Shown piece after piece: positions 7,700-16,006 of a stretch of DNA of 39,802 bases. The notes beneath the pieces were generated by a model. The model searched no databases. It was not told the DNA's origin and worked only from the letters and a program-made list of their open reading frames with translations. This stretch comes from Bacillota bacterium (GTDB lineage Bacteria; Bacillota; Sulfobacillia; RBS10-35; Bu92): positions 1-39,802 of the forward strand of contig JADBKN010000062.1 of the NCBI GenBank assembly GCA_014896375.1, in the 5' to 3' direction. The position numbers and the translations under genes were made by a program. How positions within the stretch are numbered: the stretch's first letter is position 1; every line of letters starts with the position of its first letter.

Positions 7700-8041
7700 G
7701 TGTTCCGTCTCTGGCCATCGGATCGGTCATCGCATCGCGCACCGGCAGACATCACACCCGAAGAGTTGCAGCGCCGGCTCCACGCAGGCGAGCCGCTCTT
7801 CATCCTCGACATCCGGGAAGTGCAAGAGTACCGGCAGGGCCATATCCCGGGCGCACACCTCATCCCGCTCTGGCAGTTGCCTGTGCGCCTGCAGGACGTG
7901 CCGCGGGATGCGGAAGTCGTCACCGTCTGCCGCAGCGGCCGCCGGAGCGCCCAAGCCGCGGCCATCCTGCGCACGCACGGCTACAGGGTGCGCAACCTGC
8001 GCGGCGGCATGCTGAACTGGAAGGGCCCGACGGCGCGCTAG
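7700..8041 (+). CDS. Rhodanese-like sulfurtransferase
   Basis: This encodes 113 residues forming a single rhodanese domain. The substrate-side motif DIREVQEYRQGHIPGA is followed by the active-site loop CRSGRRSA with the sulfur-carrying Cys, then LRGGMLNW at the end. It should move a sulfane sulfur from a thiosulfate or persulfide donor to an acceptor in the cytoplasm. The GTG at 7700 has AAGGAGG nine bases upstream. The upstream operator-promoter and the divergent TauE stub suggest sulfide or persulfide-induced expression (inference). It converges with the gene at 8046, and a 14-bp palindrome spans 8041-8054. Confidence 0.9.
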   Translation: MFRLWPSDRSSHRAPADITPEELQRRLHAGEPLFILDIREVQEYRQGHIPGAHLIPLWQLPVRLQDVPRDAEVVTVCRSGRRSAQAAAILRTHGYRVRNLRGGMLNWKGPTAR

Positions 8042-8045
8042 CCGG

Positions 8046-9353
8046 CTAGCCGGCCCGGCGGCGCAACGTTTCGAAGTTCTCGCGCGCCACCTCCGCCTCG
8101 CCGCCGTCGAGCTCGATGCGCGCCGCCTCGCTGAGCACGCCGCTCGGCAGCCGCCGCGGCGCCGTCCAACCGCGGAAGCGGCCGCGGCGGCCGGCGTGGC
8201 GCCCGGCGACGACGCGCACGGGCTCGCCCTCCTCCGCGTCGCCCTTGACGGCGTAGAGCGGCTCGGCCGGCGCGGCCTCCGGCGCGGCCACGACCATCGC
8301 CGGCGGCAGCGCCCCGGCGCGCACGTGCGCCACCGGGTTCACCGTCGCCAGCCGGTCCGCGGAGCGCTCCAGTGCCGTCCAGACCTCGTCGAGCATGGCT
8401 CCGCCGGCCGCTCCCTCCGTAAGCATGAGGGCCGGCGAGCGCTCCCCGGCGCTCCGCGCCGGCTCGGGCGGCCACGCCTCCGGAGCGGCCGAGGCCGCCA
8501 CGACGGCCGCCACGCGGTGGCGCCGCGCGGCCTCCCACATCGTCGCCGTCAGCTCCCCGCGCACGGCCACCACGCAGCCCTCGTGCGCGGCCGTGACCGG
8601 CTCCCCCTCCTCCAGCGGGCGCAGCGGCCCCCAGCGCAGGGGCCCGCGGCCGAGCACGCCCCAGAGCCGCCAACCGGACGTGCGCACCGTCACGGAGGAG
8701 GCGGCGGCCGCCACAACCTCCCCAGGGTAGCCGGCGGCGAGGCGCGAGAGCGTGCTCGGCCGCACGATGTACACGACCCCCGTCTGCGGGTCGATGCGTT
8801 CGATGCAGCCGTCGGCCGGCGCGTAGACGACGTCGCGCGACAGGTAGGACGCCTCGGCGGCGAGCACCGCCCCGGCCTGGACGTCGTCGCCCTCCCGGTA
8901 GCGGAGCAGCCGCAGCGCCACGGAGGGCGGCAGTTTCAAGCGGCCGGCGACGTCGACGACCTCGACGGGCGAGGCGGACTGCGCGTCCTCGCGCACGATG
9001 AGCTGCCCGGCCGTCAGCGACACCCACTCGACCACGCCGCCGACGGGGCTCTTCGCCCAACGCACCTCCCGGAGGCGCCCCAACTCCACGCGCGCGATCG
9101 GATCGTGGGCGCGGATGCGGTCCCCCACGCGCACGAGGAGCGCGTCCGCATGCCGTTCCGGATCCCATGCGGGCAGGCCCAGCTCCCGGCGCACGTCGAT
9201 GAAGTAGGGCGCGCCGGCGACGAGCTCCACCTCGGCGACGACGTCGTCCGGGTGGACGCGGTCGCCCACCTGCGCGAGCACCCTCCCCTCGGCGGCCAAC
9301 GCGCGCACGTGCTCGAACGTTCCCGGCTCCAGAAGCGGCCGGATGTACGTCAT
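8046..9353 (-). CDS. Unknown 435-aa protein with repeated barrel-like domains, coupled to glmL
   Basis: I do not recognise a named family. The product is soluble and largely beta. Repeated G-D-x-V/I turns (VGDRVHPDDVVAEVEL, VGDRIRAHDPIARVEL, EGDDVQAGAVLA, APADGCIERIDPQTG) resemble lipoyl/biotin-like or RNA-polymerase-type barrel-sandwich hybrid folds. A central Rossmann-like segment includes TMWEAARRHRVAAVVAASA. A C-terminal AGRHAGRRGRFRGW segment resembles a KOW/SH3-like barrel. The ATG at 9353 overlaps the glmL stop (ATGA), so the two are probably co-translated. No biotinylation Met-Lys-Met is seen. The pairing suggests a partner or chaperone role in adenosylcobalamin-mutase metabolism, which is unproven. 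Confidence 0.6.
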   Translation of the reverse strand: MTYIRPLLEPGTFEHVRALAAEGRVLAQVGDRVHPDDVVAEVELVAGAPYFIDVRRELGLPAWDPERHADALLVRVGDRIRAHDPIARVELGRLREVRWAKSPVGGVVEWVSLTAGQLIVREDAQSASPVEVVDVAGRLKLPPSVALRLLRYREGDDVQAGAVLAAEASYLSRDVVYAPADGCIERIDPQTGVVYIVRPSTLSRLAAGYPGEVVAAAASSVTVRTSGWRLWGVLGRGPLRWGPLRPLEEGEPVTAAHEGCVVAVRGELTATMWEAARRHRVAAVVAASAAPEAWPPEPARSAGERSPALMLTEGAAGGAMLDEVWTALERSADRLATVNPVAHVRAGALPPAMVVAAPEAAPAEPLYAVKGDAEEGEPVRVVAGRHAGRRGRFRGWTAPRRLPSGVLSEAARIELDGGEAEVARENFETLRRRAG

Positions 9354-11194
9354 GCCCAAGCGCCTCCCCTCTCCGGCGCGGCGCTCCCGACGGCGCCGCC
9401 CACCGCGCCCGCGCCGCCCCCGGCCAGGCCCGGAAGCCCGCCGACCAGCTCCAGCCAGCGGCGCACGGCGGCCGGCTTTTGCAGGCCGGGCGGCACGGGC
9501 CGCCCGCGGCCGTCCGCCACCAGGCCGACCTCGCCGCCGCGCGCCTCGATCTCCCGCGGCCGGCCAGGCCCGGCGCCCATGTCCAGCCCGCGCCGTGGCA
9601 GGATGCGCACGCGCACCGGCCCGCCCTCCGGCAGCGGCACGCGCAGGACCTCGCCGGCGCGCAGGACGTGCCCGGCCGCCTCCCCGCCGCCGGCCGGCAC
9701 CTCAAGCCGCAGGAGAGGCGTCCCCGGCCGGAACGAGCCCGCGGGCACCACGCACGTCCCAAGGAAGCGCAACCCCTCGGCCGGCCACGTGGCCAGCGCG
9801 GCATCGGCATCGTGGCGCGCCAGGCCCCCGAGGTGCGGCATGAGGAACTCCTGGTCGACGTAGGCCTCGAACACGCCGGCCAGCGGCACGCCGTCGAGCA
9901 GCATGGCCAGCGCCTGTCCGGGGCTGGGCGCGTGGGAGAGGACGCCGCCGCTCCCCACGAGGACGTCCACCGTGTTCGGCTGCAGGAGCGGCACCCCCGT
10001 CAGCTCCGACTGGTCGAGGGTGTAGCCGCGTTCATGGTGGACGCCGCGCAGCGTGACGGCGATGCGCATGTGCTGCTCCCATGCGAGGCGCAGCGCCTCC
10101 CGCGCGAGAGCCTGCTCGAACGCGATCTCCTCTTCCGTTTCCGGGATCGTCGTGGGGTGCGCCGTCTTATTCAGCGCCCAGCGGCGCAAGGCACCCGGCG
10201 CCGGCTCGAAGGGCAGCCAGCGGCGCACCGCCTCCTCGCCCGCCATCCCGAGGACATGGACGGCGTTGTAGCTCATGCCGGCGTGCGCGCTCACCGACCG
10301 GTGGAAGACGCCGCGCACGCAGGAGAAGACGTCCGTCGTGGCGCCGCCGATGTCGAAGGCGAGCACGTTCCGCCCCGAGGCGCCGAGCGCTTCCACCATG
10401 CGCCCAGCGGCACGCGGCGTCGGCTCGATCTCCCGCCCCGCCAGGGCGGCCAGCTCATCGTAGCCTGGCGCATGCGCCATCACGTGTTCCAAGAAGAGGC
10501 GGTGAATCACCTCGCCCGGCGCGCCCGTGCGCTCCTCCTCCAGCGTGGGCCGGATGTTGTCCGCAAACTCCACGGGGATCTCGCCGAGGATGCGTTGCAC
10601 CATGGGCCGCGCCTGGACGTTGCCGGCGAAGACGACGGGCACGAGGCTCTGCCCGCCCCGCGCGCGCGTGCGCGCGGCGGCCACGATCTCCACGATGCGC
10701 AGCACAGACGAGGGGTTAGCCTGGTCCGTGCCGCCGGCGATGAGGATGAGGTCGGGCTGCAGCCGCCGCAGCGCCTCGATGCGTTCCAGGTGGGAGCGAT
10801 CGTCATCGAGCGCCAGGATCTCGCCGACGATGGCCCCGGAGCCGAGCGCCGCCCGTTCCGCGCTTTCCGCCGTCAGCTTGCGCACCACGCCGGCCGCCGC
10901 CATGACGAGGCCGCCCGCGGCGCTCGACGTCACAAAGAGCGCGTCCACGCCCTCCCCGTCCCGCTCCGGCCGCAGCACGCCGCCGTCCGCGTCCAGGAGC
11001 CGCCGGCCGGCGCGCCGCTCCAGCCGGCGCAGAGACTCCCGAAAGCCGGCCATCACGTCCGGTCGCGCGCCCTCCACCGTGGTGGGCGCCGTGGCGAGGC
11101 CCGCCACCCGGTAGCGCATCCCGTCCCGGACGAAGAGGATCGACTTCGTCGTCGTGCTGCCGACATCGACTGTCAATACGGACCGCCGTTCCAC
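9350..11194 (-). CDS. glmL: GlmL/MutL-family ATPase, adenosylcobalamin aminomutase/glutamate mutase-associated protein
   Basis: This encodes 614 residues of the GlmL family, a sugar-kinase/Hsp70-type (ASKHA) ATPase encoded beside glutamate mutase or ornithine aminomutase genes and thought to reactivate them. The phosphate-1 motif VDVGSTTTKSILF is at the N-terminus. LILIAGGTDQAN and VVFAGNVQ follow, and phosphate-2 is FDIGGATTDVFS; SGGVLSHAP is also typical. The GTG at 11194 places the ATPase motif about nine residues from the start, as usual. The ribosome site is only moderate (GGGGGTG), and the open frame extends to 11947. No mutase subunit gene is visible in the window, so its client is encoded elsewhere. 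It sits between the ABC permeases and the co-translated 435-aa unknown. Confidence 0.85.
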   Translation of the reverse strand: MERRSVLTVDVGSTTTKSILFVRDGMRYRVAGLATAPTTVEGARPDVMAGFRESLRRLERRAGRRLLDADGGVLRPERDGEGVDALFVTSSAAGGLVMAAAGVVRKLTAESAERAALGSGAIVGEILALDDDRSHLERIEALRRLQPDLILIAGGTDQANPSSVLRIVEIVAAARTRARGGQSLVPVVFAGNVQARPMVQRILGEIPVEFADNIRPTLEEERTGAPGEVIHRLFLEHVMAHAPGYDELAALAGREIEPTPRAAGRMVEALGASGRNVLAFDIGGATTDVFSCVRGVFHRSVSAHAGMSYNAVHVLGMAGEEAVRRWLPFEPAPGALRRWALNKTAHPTTIPETEEEIAFEQALAREALRLAWEQHMRIAVTLRGVHHERGYTLDQSELTGVPLLQPNTVDVLVGSGGVLSHAPSPGQALAMLLDGVPLAGVFEAYVDQEFLMPHLGGLARHDADAALATWPAEGLRFLGTCVVPAGSFRPGTPLLRLEVPAGGGEAAGHVLRAGEVLRVPLPEGGPVRVRILPRRGLDMGAGPGRPREIEARGGEVGLVADGRGRPVPPGLQKPAAVRRWLELVGGLPGLAGGGAGAVGGAVGSAAPERGGAWA

Positions 11195-11259
11195 CGTCTC
11201 ACACCCCCGCCTTCCGTTTCGCGCGCCGGTCCCTCGCTCCGTCCCCTTCCTACCCCTTC

Positions 11260-12780
11260 CTATTCCTCCTGCAACGCCGCCGCGTCGATGCGCCGCAGCT
11301 GCAAGAGGGTGACGGGCAGCGCCGCCGCCACGCCGGCGACGGCCGCCGCGAGCGCCACGATGCCCAGGCGGGCGGCCTGGGCGGCGAACCAGGCGGCCGT
11401 CGCCCTTCCGGGCAGCACCGCCGGGAGCATCAAAAGAGTCGTCAGCGCCCACCCTGTGACGGCGCCCAGGAGAGAGTAGAGCAGCACCTCCGAGAGCAGG
11501 AGCGCCGCCAGCTGCCCCGCGCCCGCGCCGATCGCGTGCAGGATGAGGAGCTGGCGCCGCCGCGCCCCCTGGAGGAGGATGCTCTGACCGACGAGGATCA
11601 GCACCGCCGTGACGAGCACGCCCCACCAGAGCGCGGCGGGGACGCGGACGAGGCCCGGCAGGCCGCGCCCGTACCACTGCGTCCGCAGCCCGCCGGCCGT
11701 GCCCGCCGGCGCCGGGGACGGCGCGCCGCCGGCCGGAGCCGCCGCCGCCGCGTCGCCCCTTTGGACGATGTACGCGTCGCTGCGCCGGTTGGACCAGAGC
11801 TCGTGCACCGCCGCCGCGGTGGCGGCGCCCGGCGCGGCCAGTTCCGCCGCAGCGGCCTGCGCCTTGGCCGTGTCGGCCACGCGCACGTCCCACTCCCAGG
11901 CGGGCGGCCACGCGCCGCCGGCCGCACGCTGCCAAAGGCCGAGCCACTGCGGCCAGGGCACGAACACCTCCCTCGCCGGCCAGACGGGGTAGGCGGAGAC
12001 CGGCCCGCGCTCTGTGGCCAGCGGGCGGCCGGCGGGATCGTGCACGGGCAGGAGCGGGGGCAGCTCAAGGACATAGGTGCCGCGGACCTTCACGGGAACG
12101 GCCAGCGGGTTCCGCCAGTCCCAGGAGACCGTCGCCGCCGCGGCGGCGCCACCGGGGCCGGAGCCTGCGCCGGAGCGCGGCACGAGAAGGCGCCCGTCGC
12201 CAGCCGCGAGGCCCGCCGGCAAGTAGGCGTCCAGCGCGTCGCCGGCCGCCTCGTCCGCCCAACCGGACGGAGGCGGTGGCGCGTTCAGCGCCTGCCAGGC
12301 GGCCGCGTCCATCTGCCCCGGAAAGCGCGGCACAAGCACGACGGCCGCGTCCCCGAGCCGCGCCGGCAGCGCCAGGCGCGGGTAGAGGACCGCCAGGCCG
12401 GCCGATGTGACCGCCTTGCGCACGGGCCGGGCCGGGTCGACGGCGGCCGGCGAAAGCGGCCGCGCCGTCAGGTAGAGGCCGGCCTCCGCCACCTCCGGCC
12501 AGAAAAGCGGCAGCGTCGCGGCACCCTCCGGCGGTGCCGGCGCCCAGGCGAGAGCCGCCGCACCCCCCTCCTCGCCGGCTCCGAACCGCGGCAGAAGCCC
12601 GGGCCAGAGGATGACGTCGCCGCCCACGTACGCGCGCAGGGCGCGGTCGAAGCCCGCCGGGAAGCCCTCCCGCAGGGTGAGGGCCGCCGTCAGGAGCGCC
12701 GCCGCGCAGGTCACCGCCGCCACCGCCAGCAGCATCTGCCCAGCGTATCGCCGCACATTGTTCCAGGCGAGCGCGAGCAC
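11260..12780 (-). CDS. ABC transporter permease, FtsX/MacB-like (second permease)
   Basis: This encodes 506 residues. One N-terminal membrane helix (about residues 15-38, MLLAVAAVTCAAALLTAALT) is followed by a large extracytoplasmic region of about 330 residues. Three C-terminal helices then give the usual FtsX/MacB arrangement, with VLILVGQSILLQGARRRQL resembling the coupling segment. The last residues, LQLRRIDAAALQEE, fit the family's typical end. The GTG at 12780 has GGGAGG seven bases upstream; the longer frame to 12891 overlaps the other permease and is rejected. Such permeases couple ATP hydrolysis to envelope or lipoprotein processes rather than solute import. The cargo is unknown. The preceding permease gene stops 14 bases upstream. 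Confidence 0.75.
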   Translation of the reverse strand: MLALAWNNVRRYAGQMLLAVAAVTCAAALLTAALTLREGFPAGFDRALRAYVGGDVILWPGLLPRFGAGEEGGAAALAWAPAPPEGAATLPLFWPEVAEAGLYLTARPLSPAAVDPARPVRKAVTSAGLAVLYPRLALPARLGDAAVVLVPRFPGQMDAAAWQALNAPPPPSGWADEAAGDALDAYLPAGLAAGDGRLLVPRSGAGSGPGGAAAAATVSWDWRNPLAVPVKVRGTYVLELPPLLPVHDPAGRPLATERGPVSAYPVWPAREVFVPWPQWLGLWQRAAGGAWPPAWEWDVRVADTAKAQAAAAELAAPGAATAAAVHELWSNRRSDAYIVQRGDAAAAAPAGGAPSPAPAGTAGGLRTQWYGRGLPGLVRVPAALWWGVLVTAVLILVGQSILLQGARRRQLLILHAIGAGAGQLAALLLSEVLLYSLLGAVTGWALTTLLMLPAVLPGRATAAWFAAQAARLGIVALAAAVAGVAAALPVTLLQLRRIDAAALQEE

Positions 12781-12794
12781 CCCCGACCCTCCCG

Positions 12795-13928
12795 TCAAAA
12801 CCGCGGCCAGGCCGCGCGGAACCAGCGCCGGCCCAGGACCGCGCCCGCCAGCGCGACAAGAACCCAGAGCAGCAAAAACCGCCATCCCCACCCGGAGACC
12901 GGCGGCTGCGCCGCGGACAGCGCCGCGACGCCGGCGGCGGAGAGCCCGAGCCCGGCACCGGCCGCCAGCGCCACCTCCACGGCGAAGACGGCCGCCCCCG
13001 CGCGCCAGTCCGCGCCGGCGGCGCGGAACCGGCTGAGATGCCCAAGCTGCGCCACAAAGGCGAAGGCGACGCCCAGCAGGATCGCCGCCACGGCGACCGC
13101 CGCCTCCACCACGGCAAGCGCGGCACCGGAGAGCGCCGCGTCCCGCTCCAGGTCCGCATCAGCGCGCCGGGCAAAGTCGGGGTCGAACACGATGGCTTCC
13201 GGAAATTGCCGCTGCAGCGCGGCGCGCACGTCCGGTCGGGCTTCGGGCAGACGAAGGCGCACCAGCATGAGCTGCGGCACCGGCGCAGCCGCGCCGCTCG
13301 CCCCGGGCGCCGGCAGGAAGACGGCCGCACGGAGGAATGGGAGGCAGCCGAAGGAACGGGTCGTCAGAGGCAGGACCCTGCCGCCGATCACGATGGAGCC
13401 CGGCAGCGGCGTGGCGCCGCCTCCCGCCTTCCCAGCGGCACCGTCGGAGCCCTCCGCACCGCACGCCTGGCCGTCCGGAACCCAGGCCGCCTGCCCCGTG
13501 GTCCAGGACGCGTCGAGGTTCTTCGACAGTTCGGGGGAGGCGGAGAGAAGGTCGAGGAAGCCGTGCGACGTCCACACGCCGGCACCCACGAACACCGCCG
13601 CCTCGGCGATGTGCGCATCGCGCTCGGCCGCCCGGATGCCCTCCGCGTCCAACCCCCTTGGCTCCCAGACCGCGAGCGCGTACCCGTCCGGCATGGCCAG
13701 GGCAGGCAGGAGCGCGGCCGGGGCGGACGCGCCGCCCCCGAGCGTGGCGTAGCCGGCGGCGAGGCCGGCCACCGCCGCGAAGAGCGCCAGCGCCACCGCA
13801 TCGCCGCGGTGGCGCCGCAGAAAGCTCCACGCGTAGCGAAGCACGGTGGCCGGCGGCAGCGCCTGCACCGCTTCCTCCACCCGTGGCCGCGCCGTCGCGC
13901 GGTGCCGCTGCGGCTCCGTTCCGATCAC
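12795..13928 (-). CDS. ABC transporter permease, FtsX/MacB-like (first permease)
   Basis: This encodes 377 residues. A cytoplasmic N-terminus is followed by a helix near residues 43-65 (DAVALALFAAVAGLAAGYA), an extracytoplasmic domain of about 190 residues and three C-terminal helices. These include VAVAAILLGVAFAFVAQL and FLLLWVLVALAGAVLG. It is a short MacB/FtsX-type subunit and probably forms a heterodimer with the 506-residue permease. Its start overlaps the ATPase stop (ATGA at 13925-13928), which indicates translational coupling. The extracytoplasmic part shows no recognised domain. Confidence 0.75.
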   Translation of the reverse strand: MIGTEPQRHRATARPRVEEAVQALPPATVLRYAWSFLRRHRGDAVALALFAAVAGLAAGYATLGGGASAPAALLPALAMPDGYALAVWEPRGLDAEGIRAAERDAHIAEAAVFVGAGVWTSHGFLDLLSASPELSKNLDASWTTGQAAWVPDGQACGAEGSDGAAGKAGGGATPLPGSIVIGGRVLPLTTRSFGCLPFLRAAVFLPAPGASGAAAPVPQLMLVRLRLPEARPDVRAALQRQFPEAIVFDPDFARRADADLERDAALSGAALAVVEAAVAVAAILLGVAFAFVAQLGHLSRFRAAGADWRAGAAVFAVEVALAAGAGLGLSAAGVAALSAAQPPVSGWGWRFLLLWVLVALAGAVLGRRWFRAAWPRF

Positions 13929-14623
13929 GTGTTCACGACCTTCCGCACGCGTTCATCGCCGGCGATGCGCCCGTCGGCGATGCGGACGATGCGGCCGGCG
14001 CGCTCCATGACGGCAGGATCGTGGGTGGCGATGACGATCGTCTGGCCCGCGAGGTGGAGCGCCTGGAGGAGGTCCAGAATGGCATCGGCCGTGCGACGGT
14101 CGAGGCTGCCCGTGGGCTCGTCGCAGAGCACCACGTCCGGCCGGTTCGCGAGAGCCCGCGCGATCGCCACACGCTGTTGCTCTCCGCCTGAAAGCTGGTA
14201 GGGATAGTGGCGCAGCCGCGCCCCCATGCCGACCTGCTCCAGGAGCTCGCGGGCACGCGCCACGGCCTCAGCTCGCCGCACGCCGGCGAGCAGCATGGGG
14301 ATGGCGACGTTCTCCAGGGCGTCGAGCTCGGTGATCAGGTGGAAGCGTTGGTAGACGAAACCGATGCGCCGGAGGCGGATGCGGGCCAGCTCCGCGGCGG
14401 CAAGGCTGGAGTACGACCGGCCGGCGAGCCGCACCTCCCCGTACGTGGGCCGTTCGAGGCCGCCGAGGATATGGAGGAGCGTGCTCTTGCCACTGCCGGA
14501 CGGCCCCGTGAGCGCCACAAACTCCCCTTCCTCGATCTCCAGGGAGACGCGTTCCAGCGCGCGCACACCCGGGCCCACGAGATAGATCTTCGTCAGGTCC
14601 ATCGCCGATAGAATGGCGCTCAT
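13925..14623 (-). CDS. ABC transporter ATP-binding protein (LolD/MacB type)
   Basis: This encodes 232 residues of a complete nucleotide-binding domain. Walker A is GPSGSGKST (residues 40-48), the Q-loop lies in FVYQRFHLI, the signature is LSGGEQQR, Walker B is VVLCDEPTGSLD and the switch His is in ATHDPAV. The pattern is that of the LolD/MacB/FtsE group, which pairs with FtsX-like permeases and matches the two downstream genes. The ATG at 14623 is preceded by GAGGGTGAG; the longer frame to 14821 lacks support. It is probably the first gene of a five-gene minus-strand operon ending at 8046. It is divergent from mgsA with about 90 bases between. Confidence 0.9.
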   Translation of the reverse strand: MSAILSAMDLTKIYLVGPGVRALERVSLEIEEGEFVALTGPSGSGKSTLLHILGGLERPTYGEVRLAGRSYSSLAAAELARIRLRRIGFVYQRFHLITELDALENVAIPMLLAGVRRAEAVARARELLEQVGMGARLRHYPYQLSGGEQQRVAIARALANRPDVVLCDEPTGSLDRRTADAILDLLQALHLAGQTIVIATHDPAVMERAGRIVRIADGRIAGDERVRKVVNT

Positions 14624-14711
14624 GAACTCACCCTCGCTCCATTCTCTGTCACCGCCCTCGCTCCTGTCGCCAGGCTCCCAAGCGTGATACGCTGCGCTCG
14701 GAGGGTGGCCC

Positions 14712-15074
14712 GTGCGCGTCGCGCTCATCGCCCATGACCGCAAGAAGGACGAGATGGTCGCCTTCGCCCGGCGGCACCGCGAACGCCTCGCGCGCCACGA
14801 GCTCATCGCCACAGGGACCACGGGACGCCTCGTCGCGGAAGCGACCGGCCTGCCTGTCCATTGCTATCTGTCGGGCCCCCTGGGCGGCGACCAGCAGATC
14901 GGCAGCGAGATCGCGGCCGGCCGCGTGGACCTCGTCCTCTTCTTCCGCGACCCGCTCACCGCCCACCCGCACGAGCCCGACGTCTCGGCGCTCCTGCGCC
15001 TTTGCGACGTGCGTTCGATCCCCGTCGCGACCAACCCGGCGACGGCCGAGGCCCTCGCGCGGGCTCTTCTTTGA
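14712..15074 (+). CDS. mgsA: Methylglyoxal synthase
   Basis: This encodes 120 residues, close to the usual compact family length. It contains [13 protein letters not shown], then [11 protein letters not shown] (phosphate-binding), [10 protein letters not shown] with the catalytic Asp, then [18 protein letters not shown] and [12 protein letters not shown]. It converts dihydroxyacetone phosphate to methylglyoxal and inorganic phosphate, an overflow bypass of lower glycolysis. The GTG start at 14712 has GGAGGGTG just upstream. It appears monocistronic: the next element is a broken gene in the opposite orientation. Confidence 0.95.
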   Translation: MRVALIAHDRKKDEMVAFARRHRERLARHELIATGTTGRLVAEATGLPVHCYLSGPLGGDQQIGSEIAAGRVDLVLFFRDPLTAHPHEPDVSALLRLCDVRSIPVATNPATAEALARALL

Positions 15075-15139
15075 AACCGCTTGCCCCCCTCCCCGCCGTG
15101 TGGCGGCCCCCAGAAGTGCGGTTGTCCGGCCCGGAAGGA

Positions 15140-15706
15140 CTACCGAGGCGCCAGCTGTTCCCAGTGCTCGCCGCCGTCCCGCGTGTGGAAACGGAGGTCG
15201 TCCTGACCCTCGTTCCGCAGTACCACCCAGGCCTCATGGGTGGAGAGGGCGTCGACCATCACGTCCGCAGGCCGATCCGTACCCAGCCAGCGCACGAGGT
15301 CCTCGCTCATGCGGATGAGCCACGTGCGTCCGCCGTCGGTGGAGAACACCATCGGCGCCTGCTGCAAGCCTGTGATGTCCCACCCCGCGCGCGGATCCTC
15401 GCGGGCCCAGACGGGCCAACCGATGAGAGGCTCGCCGCACACCGACCATGTGGCGCCGCCGTCCGCCGAGCATTCGACGAACGTGGCGACGTCACCCTGC
15501 TCGTCGGACACCGCCGTCGCCAGCCAAAGGCGCGTCCCGGCAGGATCCCGCACCGGCGTGCCGATGCGTGTGAGGCGGTCGGCGCTGTCCACTCCCGGCG
15601 GGACGGCGAGGCGCACCGGTTGCCAGGTGCGTCCCCCATCCGTGGACCGAAAGAGGTGCATGGGCCCGGTCGAAGCTCCGTTTGAGACCAGGAAGCCCAG
15701 ATGCAT
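15140..15706 (-). pseudogene. BNR/sialidase-like repeat lipoprotein, C-terminal part
   Basis: Reading leftward from MHLGFLVSNG, the frame carries several Asp-box-like repeats: FRSTDGGRTWQPV, CSADGGATWSVC, FSTDGGRTWLIR and HTRDGGEHWEQL. They are separated by roughly 40-50 residues, as in BNR/Ycf48-like beta-propellers. It ends in a TAG at 15140. No signal peptide or ribosome site precedes it. The matching N-terminal part, with lipobox and first DGG-W repeat, lies adjacent but inverted at 15714-16006. The two halves together look like one secreted lipoprotein gene cut in the middle. The function of the intact protein is unknown. Confidence 0.7.
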
Positions 15707-15713
15707 ATCAGCG

Positions 15714-16006
15714 ATGATCCTCGTAGGTCTCGCGGGGTTCAGCGGCTGCGACGGATGGCAGGAGGCGGCTGGGCGCACGGGGTCTGAGCATGGGCCGCTC
15801 GCAGTAAGCAGTCCGCCGGCTGTGTCGGAGCCGGCCCCGTCGGATGCCGCCCGGACGCCCTCGACTCACTTCTTGTGGCTCGATATGATGACGGCTTCGA
15901 CCGGCTGGGCCCTGACCTCCACGGGTACGGCCGGCACGGCACGCGGCAGTCGCTCCTGCGCACCGAGGACGGCGGGCGGCACTGGGTGGACGTCACGCCC
16001 CCCGAT
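15714..16006 (+). pseudogene. BNR-repeat lipoprotein, N-terminal part in inverted orientation
   Basis: From the ATG at 15714 the frame gives a short lipoprotein signal (MILVGLAGFSGC, lipobox-type Cys at residue 12). A Pro/Ser-rich linker and [17 protein letters not shown], the usual first propeller strand, follow. A frame change near 15925-15945 then occurs, and the alternative frame continues with [18 protein letters not shown], a clear BNR repeat. Similarity stops near 16006, where pdhB begins on the other strand. The piece lies head-to-head with the C-terminal half at 15140-15706. Re-inverting 15707-16006 would restore a continuous minus-strand gene apart from the frameshift. Confidence 0.65.

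Noticed and set aside
8041-8054. Perfect 14-base palindrome between converging genes, as a terminator
   Set aside because: No T-run on either strand, and the sequence is simple GC-rich repetition. A role cannot be supported.
8196-9863. 555-residue plus-strand frame opposite the 435-aa unknown gene
   Set aside because: Composition is His/Arg/Gly-rich shadow sequence and it crosses two well-supported minus-strand genes with an ATGA overlap.
9350-11947. 865-residue version of GlmL
   Set aside because: The extra N-terminal part is antisense-like Arg/Gly sequence across the adjoining permease gene. The ATPase motif expected near the N-terminus fits the GTG at 11194.
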